Below, in pieces: positions 40,835 through 53,117 of a DNA stretch of 64,000 bases. Origin of the DNA: Platanthera guangdongensis (Eukaryota; Streptophyta; Magnoliopsida; Asparagales; Orchidaceae). Each line of letters starts with the position of its first letter. Position 1 is the first letter of the stretch. Under the pieces are notes generated by a model. That model did no database searches, was not told where the DNA came from, and worked only from the letters and a program-made list of their open reading frames with translations. The stretch is taken from positions 123,199,047 to 123,263,046 of the forward strand of contig CM077151.1 in NCBI GenBank assembly GCA_039583875.1, given 5' to 3'. The translations under genes were made by a program, and so were the position numbers.

Positions 40835-43573
40835 ATGGCGATTCCAGTGAGCACCCTGGCTGCAATGAAATTCGACACAGGATTTGATATGGATTTTGCT
40901 TCATTCTAGCATTCTGACCCTATATTTCTCTACATTCTGGAACTTCTAGAAGAGCATGGTCTCAAGGATTTTATGACCCGGAGAATCAAACTGCATGCAA
41001 TTGAGATTAAAGAATGGGTATATACTAAGTCTGCTTCTGAGGACAACACCCTGACAGGGACTATCGGGGGTAATATTTTTTCTTTATCCCCCGCCATTCT
41101 TTCTGAAATTTTTGATTTGGTAAATGGCGACGAAGATTTGGATATATATTCTGATGAATATAGTTCGATGCTGAAATTGATGGGGTTTACTGGGAGTAAC
41201 CCTAACAAGTTGTTAAAGAAACAACTTTCTGCCACCTACCAGTTCTTGGCGGATATTGTGGGAAAAGTGCTGATGGGCAAGATCTTCTTTGATTTGATCA
41301 AGAAGAAAAACAGCAGGAAAGAGGTTTTCTTTGGAAGAATCCTGGGGATTTTCCTTCAAGCGAAAGCAGGTGAATTTATGGTCTCCCCGACCATCTTCAT
41401 TAATGTCAGCAAGCGCCTCACATGCGCTTTGTTTAGCAAATAGGAGAGGACGATCACCAAGCCATCCAAGGCTTCCTCCTCCTCCATCGCAGCTTTTGAG
41501 AGCACTAGGGCCGTGAAGGCCACTCCCCACCCTGCAGAAGAGGCCATCCCATCTCCACAACCTCTTCCAGCAACCCATCTTCCATCTTCAACCAGTCTTC
41601 CATCTCCTCCAACACCCCAATCACAACAACATTCTTATGTCCCTACTCCTCCATCTCCACCACTTGACATCACTGATAGTCCATCTACCCCCCTCAAGAG
41701 AATCCACACCAAACTCCTCCAGCATCACCTCTTCCACCTCATCTATCTCATATTCCACATTTTGATATACCCTCCCCTTCTCCACCTCGACCTGACACCA
41801 CCATGACAGATGCCATTCCCCATGTATCTCCTCCATCTGTTCCCCCTACTTCATCTACTCCTCTACCCTCACCAACTACCTCTCCATCTTTGGAACCCTC
41901 CACTGTATCTACAATCATAACCCTGCTCACTCCCCTCATCAAATCCCTAATCACAGAGGCCATTACACCTCTTGTGAATTCTATCAATTCTTTATCTGCC
42001 CAAGTTTCTCTCCTTTCTGCTGCCCCCTCTTCATTCAGGGGCCTGGCTCCAGGTTCTCCTGAACCCAGGCTGGGGGAGATGCTCTGTGATGAAGCAGATG
42101 CAGAAGCAGCAGTAGCAGCAGATACATCAGCAGTTCTTCCTGCAGAAATTTTGCCAGAATTTGACACATATTTGTTTGAATTGATTCATTTTATGGATAC
42201 TGACATTGACTTAGATGAGTCAGTTCCAGAGCAGATACAAATTGTTGGTGATTTTCATTTAAATACCACAGTTGATTTGGCTAGTTTGTTGAGAAATTTT
42301 GATACAATTTATGAACAGTTCCCTTCCACTAAGCCACAGTTGGTTATTGTTCCTTATACTTCTCCTGTTAGTCCAGCAGTTGCTAAGCAACTCTGTGACA
42401 GTTTTGAAACTCCAGTTTTTGCTCCAACCTCTGTAGCTATTCCATCTTCTCCAGAAGCTATCTCAACACCATTTTTTGTTATGGATGACTCACCAATGCC
42501 TGATCTGGATGAGTTAATCTTGTCTGATATTGAAGAGGAAAATAGGGTAGCAGTTGAAAGCTCTATCCCAATTACCTCTGATTCTTGTATAGTTTCTTCT
42601 TCCACTCTTGCTGAAACTCCAGTTTGTGAAACTTCTGCTTCTGCTACAGAAAAGACTGTCATTGATGATAAAGCTTTGAAAGCATTGGATGCTTTATATG
42701 ATAACCCTCAGGGGTCTGGCAGTGAAGATGATGAAGATGATGATGAAGATGATTCAGATGAAGAAGCTGCCAGAAGAAGAAGCAATTGTTATCAAAGAAA
42801 AGGAAGGCTCCTCCTCCTGCTGCTCCTAAGCCTAATCCAACAGCTGACACTCCCTAGTACATCCTGCATAATGTTACTCCTTATAAGGGAATGCCTGCTT
42901 GGATGTGGCTGTCAAAGAATCAGCAAAAGGAAAGGAAAAGAAGTAGGAGATACTCTCCTCCACCAGTTCATAGATATAGAAAAGATCCACCTCCTCCACC
43001 TCCTCCAGCAGCTGGTGCCACTGGCTCTAGCTCTCAGAGATCTGCCCTATGCAAACTCATCAGAGACATCAAGGGAGATCCTCTAGAAGCAGTCAGCAAT
43101 GGCATCATTCCTCAGGAAATCAACAGCAGCATCAGCAGCAACAATAACCTATCTCTGAAGATCAGAAGCCTAATAATCCTGAAAGGCCATATTCTCCTCC
43201 TATCCCTTTTGAAGATCCTGAAACAGCCAACACTGCTAAAATGGGCAAGTTTCAGGAACTTATTGATTTGTCCCTTATTAATAAAGCTAAAGCTGAAGGT
43301 AAAGACATTTCTGGATACTCAACTATCTCAAAGTACAGGAAGGAAGAATTAAAAAGGTTTGACAAAGCAAAAAAGGTCTTCAATGTTGATGATCACATGA
43401 AGCTCCATCCTGAAGCAGTTGTCCCCAGAGCTACAATACTGAAGATTATTGGGGCAGCTGACATGATAATGACACAGACAGAGGTTTTAAATCCAAATAG
43501 AGAAATTATCTTTAAAAATCCAGGAGAGAAGACAAAAGAAGACAAGCCTATACAGAAGAAGCAAAAGAAGTAA
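40835..43573 (+). pseudogene. Element D ORF3 pseudogene
   Basis: Homologue of C ORF3 beginning ATGGCGATTCC at 40835. Stops at 40907-40909 and 41441-41443, an internal deletion (C residues between VGKVLLGK and FFSLI are missing) and later frameshifts near 41800 and 42750 disable it. Recognisable parts are RIKLHAIEIKEWVYT, LADIVGKVLMGK and FGRILGIFLQAK, then a Pro/Ser-rich linker, the acidic GSEDDEDDDEDDSDEE stretch, PAWMWLSKNQQK and a tail matching C's (MKLHPEAVVPRAT). The conserved order with C and G shows that ORF3 is a genuine gene of this group. Function unknown. Confidence 0.75.
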
Positions 43574-43749
43574 TCTTTACTTTATTTCAATTTCTTTCTG
43601 CATTTGCTATCAAACTATGTTATTTGTTTAAACAAAGCCTATGTACATATATATCTGCTGCATGTTTTAGTAATTCTCTGCCAGATATATTTCTTTTTCT
43701 TGCTTTGTTTATCTGTTTGTTTATGTTTTGAGTTTCTTAGTGACCTCAC
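43574..43749 (+). other. Element D 3' untranslated region
   Basis: AT-rich sequence between ORF3 and the polypurine tract; nothing recognisable. Confidence 0.5.
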
Positions 43750-43765
43750 CCAAATAGGGGGAGAT
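43750..43765 (+). other. Element D polypurine tract
   Basis: CCAAATAGGGGGAGAT just before the 3' LTR TGTTGG. Same sequence as in C and G. Confidence 0.88.
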
Positions 43766-45546
43766 TGTTGGATCCCTAGTTGATTTGAGCTAGGTTCACT
43801 GACTTTGGATGTGACCCAACATGTATAGCCAGGGTCAAATTTGTGTCCTAGAGTCTAGGCCAAGTCCTTAGAGTCAATATCAGATGGACCAGCTATTAAC
43901 AAGACCATTAGAGGCTCAAGATTTAGAAGATTTTCAGACTAAGTAAAATCAGTTCGACGTTCGTCGAACTCAGGTCGACGAAAGGCGTTCTGAGCTCGAC
44001 GATCTTGAGATATTTCTCTGTGCTGAGCTCGACGATCTTTGTTCTCTGTTCGACGAAAACTGAGGTACTTCAACAAACTAAAGTCAGGGTAACTCCAGAT
44101 TTTTCTAAGTCCAACTTCAGGCTTTGGTCGACGAACAAGAATCTGAGCTCGACGAACAAGAATCTGAGCTCGACGAACTTGGACCTCAAGTTCACAACTT
44201 CTCAGGTCGACAAAGTCAACTTGTTAGGTCGACGAACTCAGTACTCTAATCGACAATCTCTGGTCTTCTATTTGAATTCTTCTTAGCCAGAGACTTCTTA
44301 GATTCTAAGTCCACAATCATTCTTCGGTCGACGATTTTGGATCTCTGTTCGACGAATGATGATTGTCAGCTCGACGAATGATGATTGTTAGTTCGACGAA
44401 GATTGTAGCAGAATTGACAAGATTCCCTCGAAGACTAATTGCTATTGTCTGGTCGACGAACTCATCAGCTCAGCTCGACGAACTGTGAACTCAGCTCGAC
44501 GATTCCTGTTCTTCGTTCAACGATTCCAGACTTAGGTCTTCTCTAGTTTTTTGTCCCTTTTCTTGGTGATTATTCCTGAGTAATTAATGCTCAATCCTCT
44601 CTGAATGTTACCGTTAGAACGATCATTGATCATGGATTATTACATGCCGTTTTTCCAGGGGACAGTTAGGGAATTCATTGATTGTCGCTTCCTTCCCAGG
44701 GCGACTGCATTTACTGCTCAAGGATTCTAATTTTGAAGGTGTTTTTCGGTCAGTTAACATCAAAAAAATAAAAAAAGATTAAGCAGTGATACAGAGACAC
44801 ACAAACAGACATTACTTTCAAGAAGTCTTTCAGAAATCAAAAAGTTCTTTTCTGCAATCAGCCTAGGCCAGAGAACATCATCATCAAGAAGAAGAGCATT
44901 CAATCTCCATCAAGAGTCTTCTTCTTTCAACCCTACAGCATAACTTCAAAAGGACAACAATCTCTATCTGTCAAAGAAGTTCCTGAAGCAATTTCTAGTC
45001 AAGGCAATCAAGTTTGTGAAGACCTGTCACCCTGAAGTAGTGCTCCAGATTTCCTGATCCATTCAAGATCTCAGGGGGTGAAATCTACTGAAATCAATCC
45101 ACTAGTCTTCTCAGTTGTTATTGAGAAAGAGACGACACCATCACCCCTTTTCCATCTTCTGTACAGGGTTTTAATTCCCTTTAAAATTATTCCTGGCTGC
45201 AAGTCTCCTACCAAAAGACTTGAGGTTTTGGTTTTTGAGCACTTGAACAAAAGCTCATTGGTGTCAGGCACCTGATCAAAAATCTGAGTGGATTCCTACC
45301 AGGGTGGTAGAAGAGTGGACGTACCCATGTTGGGGAACCACTATAAATTTCTTGTGTCGTCTGGTTGCCCTCTTTCTTTTGTTTTGGATGTGTTCTGTGA
45401 TTTGTTAGGTTGCTATACTTATTACTTTATTTACTAACCTGTTCACCTAGCTTTATAGCAAAAGTTGTTAAGATTTTTTTAAGAAAGCACAATACTCTAT
45501 TCACCCCCCACCCTCTAGAGTATTTCAGATCTAACTTTCACTTTCA
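43766..45546 (+). repeat. Element D 3' LTR (1781 bp)
   Basis: Matches the 5' LTR (1760 bp once E is removed). The net 21-bp difference equals one extra tandem copy of CAAGAATCTGAGCTCGACGAA within the motif array at 44134-44175. Hairpin 45491-45524, end ...CTTTCA. Confidence 0.9.
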
Positions 45547-45551
45547 ACCCT

Positions 45552-47060
45552 AAGTGTGACAAAATCAGATGGTGGAGTTGGTTCAGCAACATCAATTGGA
45601 GTGAATTCCTCTTGTGGAATTACTTCTGTTGTTGGAGGAAGTTCAGTTGCTTCCATAGTGTCTTCTTCACTGTCTTCATTTGCTTGTGGTGACGAATATG
45701 ACACAACCTTTGGAGTAATGTTTAAATTATCTAATTTCTCACACAAGTGAGGTACCTGCAAAGAGTTATTGGTAGAAATCTCTTTCTCCTTATAAAACAT
45801 GTTAGCTTCATCAAATGTAACATGAATAGACTCTTCAATTTTAAGAGATGATTTATTAAACACCCTATAGGCTTTGCTCACTTGGGAATATCCTAGAAAA
45901 ATTCCCTCTTCAGCCTTAGCCTCAAACTTTCTAATGTATCTCTTGTTATTATTGTGAATATAACATATACATCCAAATACTTTAAAATAATTGATTTTAG
46001 GTTTCTTCCCTTTAAGTAATTCATAGGGAGTCCTGTTATTTAGTTTATGTATCAGGCTTCTGTTCAGGACATAATTTGCAGTATTTATAGCCTCTGCCCA
46101 AAAAGTTAATGCCATGTAAGCATCTGCAAGTAATGTACCTGTAGCTTCAATTAGTATCCTATTTTTCCTTTCAGTTACCCCATTTTGTTGGGGAGTTCTA
46201 GGAGCTGAGAAACAGTGTCTGATACCTTCCTTCTCACAGAACTGATGCATAAGAAGAGACTCAAACTCTATGCCATGACCACTTCTGATCAATGCAAAAT
46301 GAGTAGAGAACTCAATATGTATGGTCCTGAGAAAATCTATAAGAACATTAAAGGTATCTGACTTAGATCTCAGAAAGGACACCCAAGTGAACCTTGAGAA
46401 GTCATCTACAATAATTAAGGTGTAGGATTTCCTTCCTAGGCTTTATACAGCAATGAGTCCAAAGAGATCCATGTGTAGCAAATATAAAATCCTAGGTGAA
46501 TCACTTTTATTAACAGATTTAAAACTAGATTTAGTTTGCTTGCCTAGTTGACATGCCCTGCAAAGGCCTTCCTTCTTGTAGAGACCAGAAGGTAAACCTC
46601 TAACAAGGTTATCTTTTGATAAACTAGCAATGTTTTTCAAGTTTACATGACCTAGCCTTTTATGACATAAATCATTCTGATTACTAGAGATATTGAGTAA
46701 GCAGATATCAGAATTGGCAGAAAGAAAATTAACTAAGTATATGTTACCTTGTCTATTCCTAATTAAAATAGGTTTTTTTTCTTTAGATGAAATAATACAA
46801 GAGCAAGAGTTAAAAGTTGCCTGATAACCTTCATCACAAAGTTGACTTATTGAGATGAGGTTATGCTTCAAACCACTTACATAAGCAACTTTCTTGAAAG
46901 TCACTGTTCCAATCTTGACATTACGATAACCTTTGGTCTGGCCATAGTTTGAATCACCAAAGATAACCTTTGGTCCTAGCTTGGACTTGTAATCACTTAA
47001 GTTGTCCTTGCTCCCTGTCATATGCTTGGAGCAACCACTGTCCAGGTACCAATGTTAATT
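45552..47060 (-). pseudogene. Element C pol, 5' part: protease and integrase
   Basis: Protease WYLDSGCSKHMTGSK near 47040 with the normal DSG. The gag-pre-integrase has DLCHKRLGHVNLKNI (Trp of LWHKR changed to Cys) and CRACQLGK. Integrase: LHMDLFGLIAV, then a stop at 46441-46443 where D has Gln; then DDFSRF, RSGHGIEF and NGVTERKNR. The second catalytic Asp (RSDHG in relatives) is Gly here. Post-integrase motifs VFGCICYIHNNNKRYI and GIFLGYSQVSKAYRVF follow up to the D insertion at 45551. The remainder of pol is at 17885-19514. Confidence 0.85.
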
Positions 47061-47096
47061 TTATGTTGGACAGCTCTTTACCTGCAAGAAAAATAC

Positions 47097-49199
47097 CTAA
47101 TTGTTTTTGACCCAGGTAACCTTAGGTCCTTGTCCATTTACATAACTGTAACTGGAAATGTAAGAACATTCAGGTTGATTCTTGTAACATTTAGGATGAT
47201 ATCTTCTCGGTGGTATTATCCATTGATTAATGGGATTGAAGTTGCTATTAGAATTTAGTTTTCTATTAATAGAATCTGGGATCGACGATTTCTGGTTCGA
47301 TCGTCGAACTGAACTCGATGATGTTGGATGATATCTTCGATCTCTGCTCGAATAATGAAAATAATCATTCTCGGGGCACCAAAATCGTCGATCTCTGGTC
47401 GACGAATCATACTGATATCGTCGATCATAGATCAAAGAATGATTACTACTGAAGTTTGCATTCAGAGATCATTGTTTTGAGTTCGACGATCTGTTCATAT
47501 ATCGTCGATCTGAGTTCGACGATAACTGCTGAACATTGTTATTTTTATTATTCTTCTGTTTTTTAATTTTGTCCTTAGCTTCAATTTGTTCAAGAACTTT
47601 ATTAACCTTATTTACTTTTTAATTGTTTTTCTTTCCTTTATCAGAAATAAAATTTACAGGTTTTGAAAGATGATTCCTTTGGATTAGGGTTGGTTCACTG
47701 GATGTAACTCCTAATCCTAATCTGCAGTTACTAGTTCTAGCATTTACTATGCTGGTTATATCTAATAATTTCTAATTTCTGCAATTTAATGATTCTGCTA
47801 ATATCATAACTTTGCTAAGTTCTGATTTCAGAAAACTTATTTATTCATTTGCAGATTTCAGTTCACTAGATCTTGCATTTTCAGAGGTGATTTTATCTAG
47901 ATCATTCAATTTATCTCTGAGAAGTTTGATTTCCTTCTCAGAGCTTATCAAATCTAAGCATAGGTGTTTAAATTCAAATTTGAATTCATCAGATTCAAAA
48001 TCATAAGATGCTATTACCTGATATTCAGCTGACAGGTTTTCTTCATTATCAGATTCATTTATATCTGATCTGATACTGCTTGCATCAATTGCCATTAGGC
48101 AAACCTCCTTTACCTTGGCCTCCTCTTCTTCTTCACTGGAGCTGAAAGATGTGGATTCATCTTCTGTGTCACTCCATGTTTCAGCCACAAATCCTTTGTC
48201 CTTCTTTTTGTGCTTGCTGGAAGAGGTCTTGCTGTAATGCTTGCTTCTTGATTCCTTCTCTCTTCTTCTTTCCTTATTTTGATTTTCAGGACATTTAGAC
48301 ATGAAGTGTCCTTGTTTCCTGCATCCAAAACACACTACCTCTTTAGTGGGAGTTTTGTCATACCTTGACTTGCTGTCATTTCTGGATGACTTCTTTCTGA
48401 AGTTCTTCCTTGCCATTTTAAAGAATCTCTTGGCAAAGAGACTCATTAGCTCTTCATTGACTATTGGAGCTTCAGTCTCTTCAGCAGCCTTGAATGCAAT
48501 GGATTGTTCTTTCCTTACTGGAGGAGGAGTCTTGTGTTATACAGCTTCTCCGGACTTGATTAACTACTCATAAGATTTGAGCTTTCCCAGGAGAGATTCA
48601 GTTGAAATATCATTCAAGCTTCTGGCCTCTTTGATTGGCCAGATCCTGGTGTCTCATGAGCTTGGGAAGCACATTTGGATCTTGTCATTTACTTCAGTCA
48701 AGGTGATTTCTTTATTTAAGGTCCTTAGCTCACTAATGACGGAGCTAAGCCTGCTGTACATCACTTCAACTGTTTCTGCTTCATCCTTTTTGAAGTTTTC
48801 ATATTGTGTGATGAGGTTTAATATTCTATCTTTCCTCTCATATGCTGAGCCAGCAACCATTTGGTTCAGTGAATCCCAGATTTCGTTTGCAGAGGTGCAC
48901 TCAGCCACCTTCTGAAAGATGTCATCTGACATAGTCTGAAACAATATGTTCATAGATTTGGTATCAGCAATCTTGGCTTTCTTTTGAGCATCTGTCAAGC
49001 AAGGGGGTGGGATATCACTCAGATCTGATGATGTGAAGGGAGTTGAAGATCCCTGAGAAGGTGGTCCTGTTAAGATGGAATTGAAAATATCTTCATCAAT
49101 AGAATTCATGTATAACTTTATTCTTGCCATCCAGAGAGTGAACTTAGACAAGTTACACACTGGAGGTCTGGTGCTAGTGTATTCCTTGTTTTGTGCCAT
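47097..49199 (-). pseudogene. Element C gag pseudogene
   Basis: Starts at ATG 49199 (MAQNKEYTSTRPP). The capsid is open to KIQMCFPSS at 48654, where relatives continue with Trp and C has TGA. Further fragments follow: LFAKRFFKMARKNFRKKSS, knuckle CFGCRKQGHFMSKC, an acidic Ser-rich stretch, a coiled-coil-like segment, and the motif-encoded Ser/Arg/Asp repeats ending GPKVTWVKNN with TAG at 47097-47099. After the stop, a pyrimidine tract ending TTCTTGCAG precedes the protease frame, which in C is in the same frame as gag. Confidence 0.8.
47275..47525. repeat. Element C motif cluster inside the 3' part of gag
   Basis: Several TCGTCGATC/GATCGACGA-type words, the minus-strand counterpart of the D cluster at 30661-30912. 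Translated, they give SSTRDRRF and SSRDRRYH repeats. Confidence 0.65.
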
Positions 49200-49300
49200 G
49201 GTATCAGATAACTTAAACAAAGCAAAAAAAATATTTATTCAGAGCTTATCTGGAGGTCTTGGTTGGTTCAGGTGTTAGCCTATAAAAGAATAGCCAACCT

Positions 49301-49311
49301 CCCTCTGATAC
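49301..49311 (-). other. Element C primer binding site
   Basis: TGGTATCAGAG on the minus strand, two bases from the 5' LTR end (CTTTCA-AT-TGG). Confidence 0.88.
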
Positions 49312-49313
49312 CA

Positions 49314-50747
49314 ATTGAAAGAAAAAGGGGGTGATAAACTCTGAATAACTCTATGGGGGGGGGGAATAGAGTTATAAAAAATCTTTTGATAGTAAAGATA
49401 AAAGCAAATACTTCTAAGCTAATCTAATCAAAATCTAAGCAAAGGCTAACCACAGCACAAGCACAAAAGAACACAGAAAACACAACCAGACAACACAAGA
49501 ATCTTATAGTGGTTCCCCAGCTGGGTACATCCACTCTTCTACCACCCTTGGTAGGAATCCACTGCAGGTTTTCATCAGGTGACTGCCACCAATGAGCTTT
49601 TGATCAGGTGCCCAAAAACCAACCCAAGACTTTTGGAAGGAGACTTGTGAACTAGAATAATTTTGAAGGGAATTAAAACCTTGTATAGAGGTGGGGATGA
49701 GAGAGTGATGAAAGTCTTCTTTTCTCAATCACAATGAGAAGACTATGTGGATTCAGTGATGTTGTCAAAGCTCCTCCTGAGATGTAACAGGGTTCAGGCT
49801 GGGAAGCTTTGCACAGAGTGAGTAGGTCTTCAATTGAGAAACTTGATCCAGGAGCTTTAGAATGATGGTGCTTGAATGTCTTAGCAAGGTCCTGGAGAAA
49901 AAGAACAGGAAGACTCTTGATCTGAAAAAGGTGTTCTTCTTGCTTCTTCTTCAAATTACTGACAGAATGAGAAAGCTGATGAAGATCTGCTTCGGAATGA
50001 CTTTGGATGAAGCATGAATGATCTTTTCTGTCTGTCTCTCAGACTTTTTCTGAAAACCTTGGTTTCAATTTCAAAACATTCCTTTTCCATATTCTGCAGG
50101 AATCGAGGAGAAGACAAAATGGCTACAATTACTGCAATAAATGATTTCCTCAACTGTCTTTGGCATGCAATATAATCTAATAATTCTAGGAAGACCTGTA
50201 GTTAATGCTGCAATAGAAATGGCTATAATCCTTAAAAACATTAGCATTAACTACTAGAGATTTGATGCCATAAACAACATTGACAAAATAAGAATGAAAT
50301 CTTCAATACAGTTGACCAATAAGGCAGTTGAACACAGAACAATATTCGCTGAGCTGAGATAGAAGATCATCGAGCTGAGACAAGAATCGTCGATCTGAGA
50401 TCTGAGATCGTCGAGCTGAGATCAACTATCTGCTATCTGAGATATCTGAGAATAGAAGAGAAAGCGTCGACCTGAGCTCGTAGATCGTCGAGCTCCGTTC
50501 AGAGACTAATCTCTAAGATCGTCGATAGGAGATCGACGATCGTCGAGCTGAGTACAACGAAAGTAAAACTGATTTGAAATTCATACTCTGCTTCTGAGTC
50601 TTGGTCTTTGAAATGATGTCCAATGCTGGTCTTTGTGAAGCATGTTCTACTAAGGCTAACTTAGACATAGATTTTGACCCTGGCTATACAAGTGGATCAA
50701 CCAACCTATGAGTGAACCTAGCCCAAATCAAACATGGGGTTCCAACC
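49314..50747 (-). repeat. Element C 5' LTR (1434 bp)
   Basis: Matches 12903-14338. U3 motif copies at about 50350-50560, conserved block near 49510, hairpin 49343-49375. The terminal base at 50747 is C instead of A. Confidence 0.88.
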
Positions 50748-51482
50748 GTCAAAGCTAAAGTCAGTCCATCAGTAAGAAATTTTGTTGGTGGACATGCACG
50801 GTTTCAAACAAATGTGGACCTAAGACCCAATAGATATTGTGGTCCTAAGGAAAAGTAAACTGTATATTGTTGGTTAGTCCAAGTGGCCATACCCCTATAT
50901 GGTACTTGGACAGTGGTTGTTCCAGGAACATGACTGGAATGAGGAGCAATTTGAAAGAGTACATTCCTGTAAAAGATGGACCCAAAGTAATCTTTGGTGG
51001 TTCAGATAGAGGGATAACAAGAGGATATGAAAAGATCACCAATGACATAGTCACCATCACTAAGGTGGCTTATGTTGAAGGGTTGCAACACAACCTTATA
51101 AGCATAAGCTAGCACTCTGATCTTGGCTATGTTATTGTCTTCCACAAGGATGAGTCCATAATTAGGAGTTCAAGTGACCATGAGGTCATCTTGAAAGGCA
51201 CTAGGAGTGGAAATGTTTATTGCTTGAACTTTCTATGCTTAAATACAGACTCTCCTATCTGTCCAGTGGCAAATGAGAAAGCCTCTTATTATGTCTTATG
51301 GCATAAGAGGCTAGCACTTGTAAATTATAAGACTATTGGCAAGCTCTTTAGTCAAGAGCTAGTTAGGAATAGTCCCAATGTGAAGTGCTCCAAGAAGGGC
51401 ATTTGCTCTGCTTGTTAAAAGGACAAGTAGACAAAAGCTTCCTTCAAGGGTTTTGTGATCAAAGATTCTGTGAGGTGAATAT
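50748..51482 (+). pseudogene. Element B, right part: end of gag, protease and gag-pre-integrase
   Basis: Continues B after C. The last gag residues (SVRNFVGGHARFQTNVDL) align with the gag end of G. Protease follows as WYLDSGCSRNMTGM with the catalytic DSG, then VIFGGSDRG, GLQHNLISIS and a stop near 51109-51111. The gag-pre-integrase piece [21 protein letters not shown] follows and ends KKGICSAC plus a stop. It breaks off at 51482, in the region just before the integrase core, where H begins. B is therefore strongly decayed and split into two visible parts. Confidence 0.78.
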
Positions 51483-52083
51483 TGTAACAACCGCATCCAT
51501 TTACATAGTATAAACTAGAAGGTGCGGTCGGGGCCCCACAGCATATAACACAAAACTAGCGGTGAAGTTACGGTATGATACCAGAGTAGCGCAGCGCACC
51601 CTAACAATTTGCATTCTAGCGAAAGCCCAAACACTAAACTTGAACTCCACACCTGAATGTCCACCATATAAAAGCTCCTCATTTATATATCACATAGGAA
51701 TGTTTTACAAGTACAAACAGTTGGCCTTATGGCCTTACAGGGCTTTCACAACAGTGGCCTCAACATTGGCGCGCAGGCCGGCAACATACAAATAAAACAA
51801 AGCATTTATAAGTTTAGCCTTCAAGGGCTAGCGGCGGCAGCAGCAACAACAATAGAGACTTTAGCCTTTATGTGTCCCGCTTGGCTCTCCAACACCTGCA
51901 CAGGGACATTCCACCCAACGGTGGCAAACAGGCAACGGTCAGCATTCAGCTGACCAAATTATAATGACCCCACCCCTTTTCTCGGGGCGTTGGTATTCCT
52001 TCCCTACAGGCATAGAACACAAGCATATATATCTCATATAATGTGCTTCATGCACACATTCCATCACAACCGTCAGCCCCCGG
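51483..52083. mobile_element. Element H: 600-bp LTR-like fragment of unknown family
   Basis: B's pol stops abruptly and TGTAACAACCGCATCC begins, an LTR-like tip. The fragment has a TATA-like CATATAAAAG at 51664-51673 and AATAAA at about 51790, suggesting plus orientation. It ends where the G LTR begins. No match to the other elements in the window. The TGTAAC tip suggests a Gypsy-type LTR, but this is a guess. The rest would lie to the right of G. Confidence 0.45.
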
Positions 52084-52419
52084 TGAAAGATATGGTACCT
52101 AAACACCTAGAGGGGGGGGGGGTGAATAGGTGACCTAATCCTTTTTAAACTTTAATGGCAGCAATCAGTTATATCACAGATTTCTAACTACTTTTGCACA
52201 GCAATAACAAAGCATACACAGCAAATAACAATCACAGCACAGCAGACACAGTGATTTATAGTGGTTCCCCAAGCTTTGGGTACATCCACTTTCCCCCTAC
52301 GCCTATCTAGCAGTGTACTAGATTTGGCCAAACTTCTCCACTGTCTCAGAACCCAAATTGGTTCCTACTCCTCAGGCCCAAGGCCTTACAACTCAGCTTT
52401 TCCCAAAGCCTACACTCAG

Positions 52420-52510
52420 CCACAAAGGCCTACACTCAGCCAATCAAGGCCTACACTCAGCCAACAAGGCCTACACTCAGAGATTTCAATCTCCTACACT
52501 CAGGCTCTCA
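52420..52510. repeat. G LTR tandem repeat CTACACTCAGCC
   Basis: Four to five copies of a unit AGGCCTACACTCAGCCA of about 17-21 bp. Repeated in the 5' LTR at about 63474-63563, and in degenerate form in B at 9900-10170. Confidence 0.8.
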
Positions 52511-52955
52511 AGCCCTACCCTCAGCCTTTATAAATACAGGCTTACAATTCACTCAGATCCAAAGGATCCTACAAGTTAAAATGATTTTACAAATATTAAC
52601 TCTACAACTCAGAAACAAGAGAGGGGAGTTGAGAGTTTCTTGATGAGTTCTTGGAAGAACTCAGCTGGATCCAATCTGACTTAGCTTTCTTCAAAGCTTC
52701 TTGAAAGTAGAACTGAATAAGAATGAATCCTTCTGCAGTTGTTCCTTGACCTCTGCCACTTAGAATTCAGAATAAATCTGAACCCTTCTTCTCAGCCTAG
52801 TTCCAAAGGCTGATTTCTTGGATGGAGCCCTCTCTCTCCAACTTCTTAGATCTGCACTTCGACTGCAAGATCTTCTTGTGTTGATACTCTATGTACCACT
52901 TTAACAACTTGTTTTTCAACAATCTGAACTCTAGTTTCGGTAAACTGTAGGTGCC

Positions 52956-52963
52956 TATTTATA
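52956..52963 (-). promoter_or_regulatory. Element G LTR TATA box
   Basis: TATAAATA in CCTATAAATAGG on the minus strand, about 150 bp downstream of the GTGTCGACAC array in element orientation. Confidence 0.65.
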
Positions 52964-53117
52964 GGCTTTCTTCATGGTAACCGGCTGGTCCGGTTCATAA
53001 CTGTCTTCTGACATCTCTGACAGGTGTTGTAGACCGGCTGGAACGGCAGCTGTCAAGTCATCCAGTCATTTCTTGAAAATCTCTAACTGTCTGAAAGTGT
53101 CAAGACTTTCTGTCTTT

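Larger units (their letters stand above)
19520..45546 (+). mobile_element. Element D: Ty1/copia element with ORF3, carrying E and F
   Basis: Plus-strand element inserted in C's pol. It comprises the 5' LTR (19520-28845, split by E), primer site, gag, pol (split by F at 33403), motif cluster, ORF3, polypurine tract and 3' LTR (43766-45546). Flanks are TCCCT (19515-19519) and ACCCT (45547-45551). D and C are the same broad family in opposite orientation, so their genes form long inverted repeats. Without E and F, D would be about 12.3 kb. Confidence 0.9.
12903..50747 (-). mobile_element. Element C: Ty1/copia element with ORF3, split by D
   Basis: Minus-strand element inserted in B at the end of gag. 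Right to left it contains the 5' LTR (49314-50747), primer site, gag, protease/integrase, then element D (19520-45546), then reverse transcriptase/RNase H, a motif cluster, ORF3, a polypurine tract and the 3' LTR (12903-14338). Flanks are GTCAG (12898-12902) and GTCAA (50748-50752), a TSD with one mismatch. Without D it would be about 11.8 kb. All genes carry disabling stops. Confidence 0.88.
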
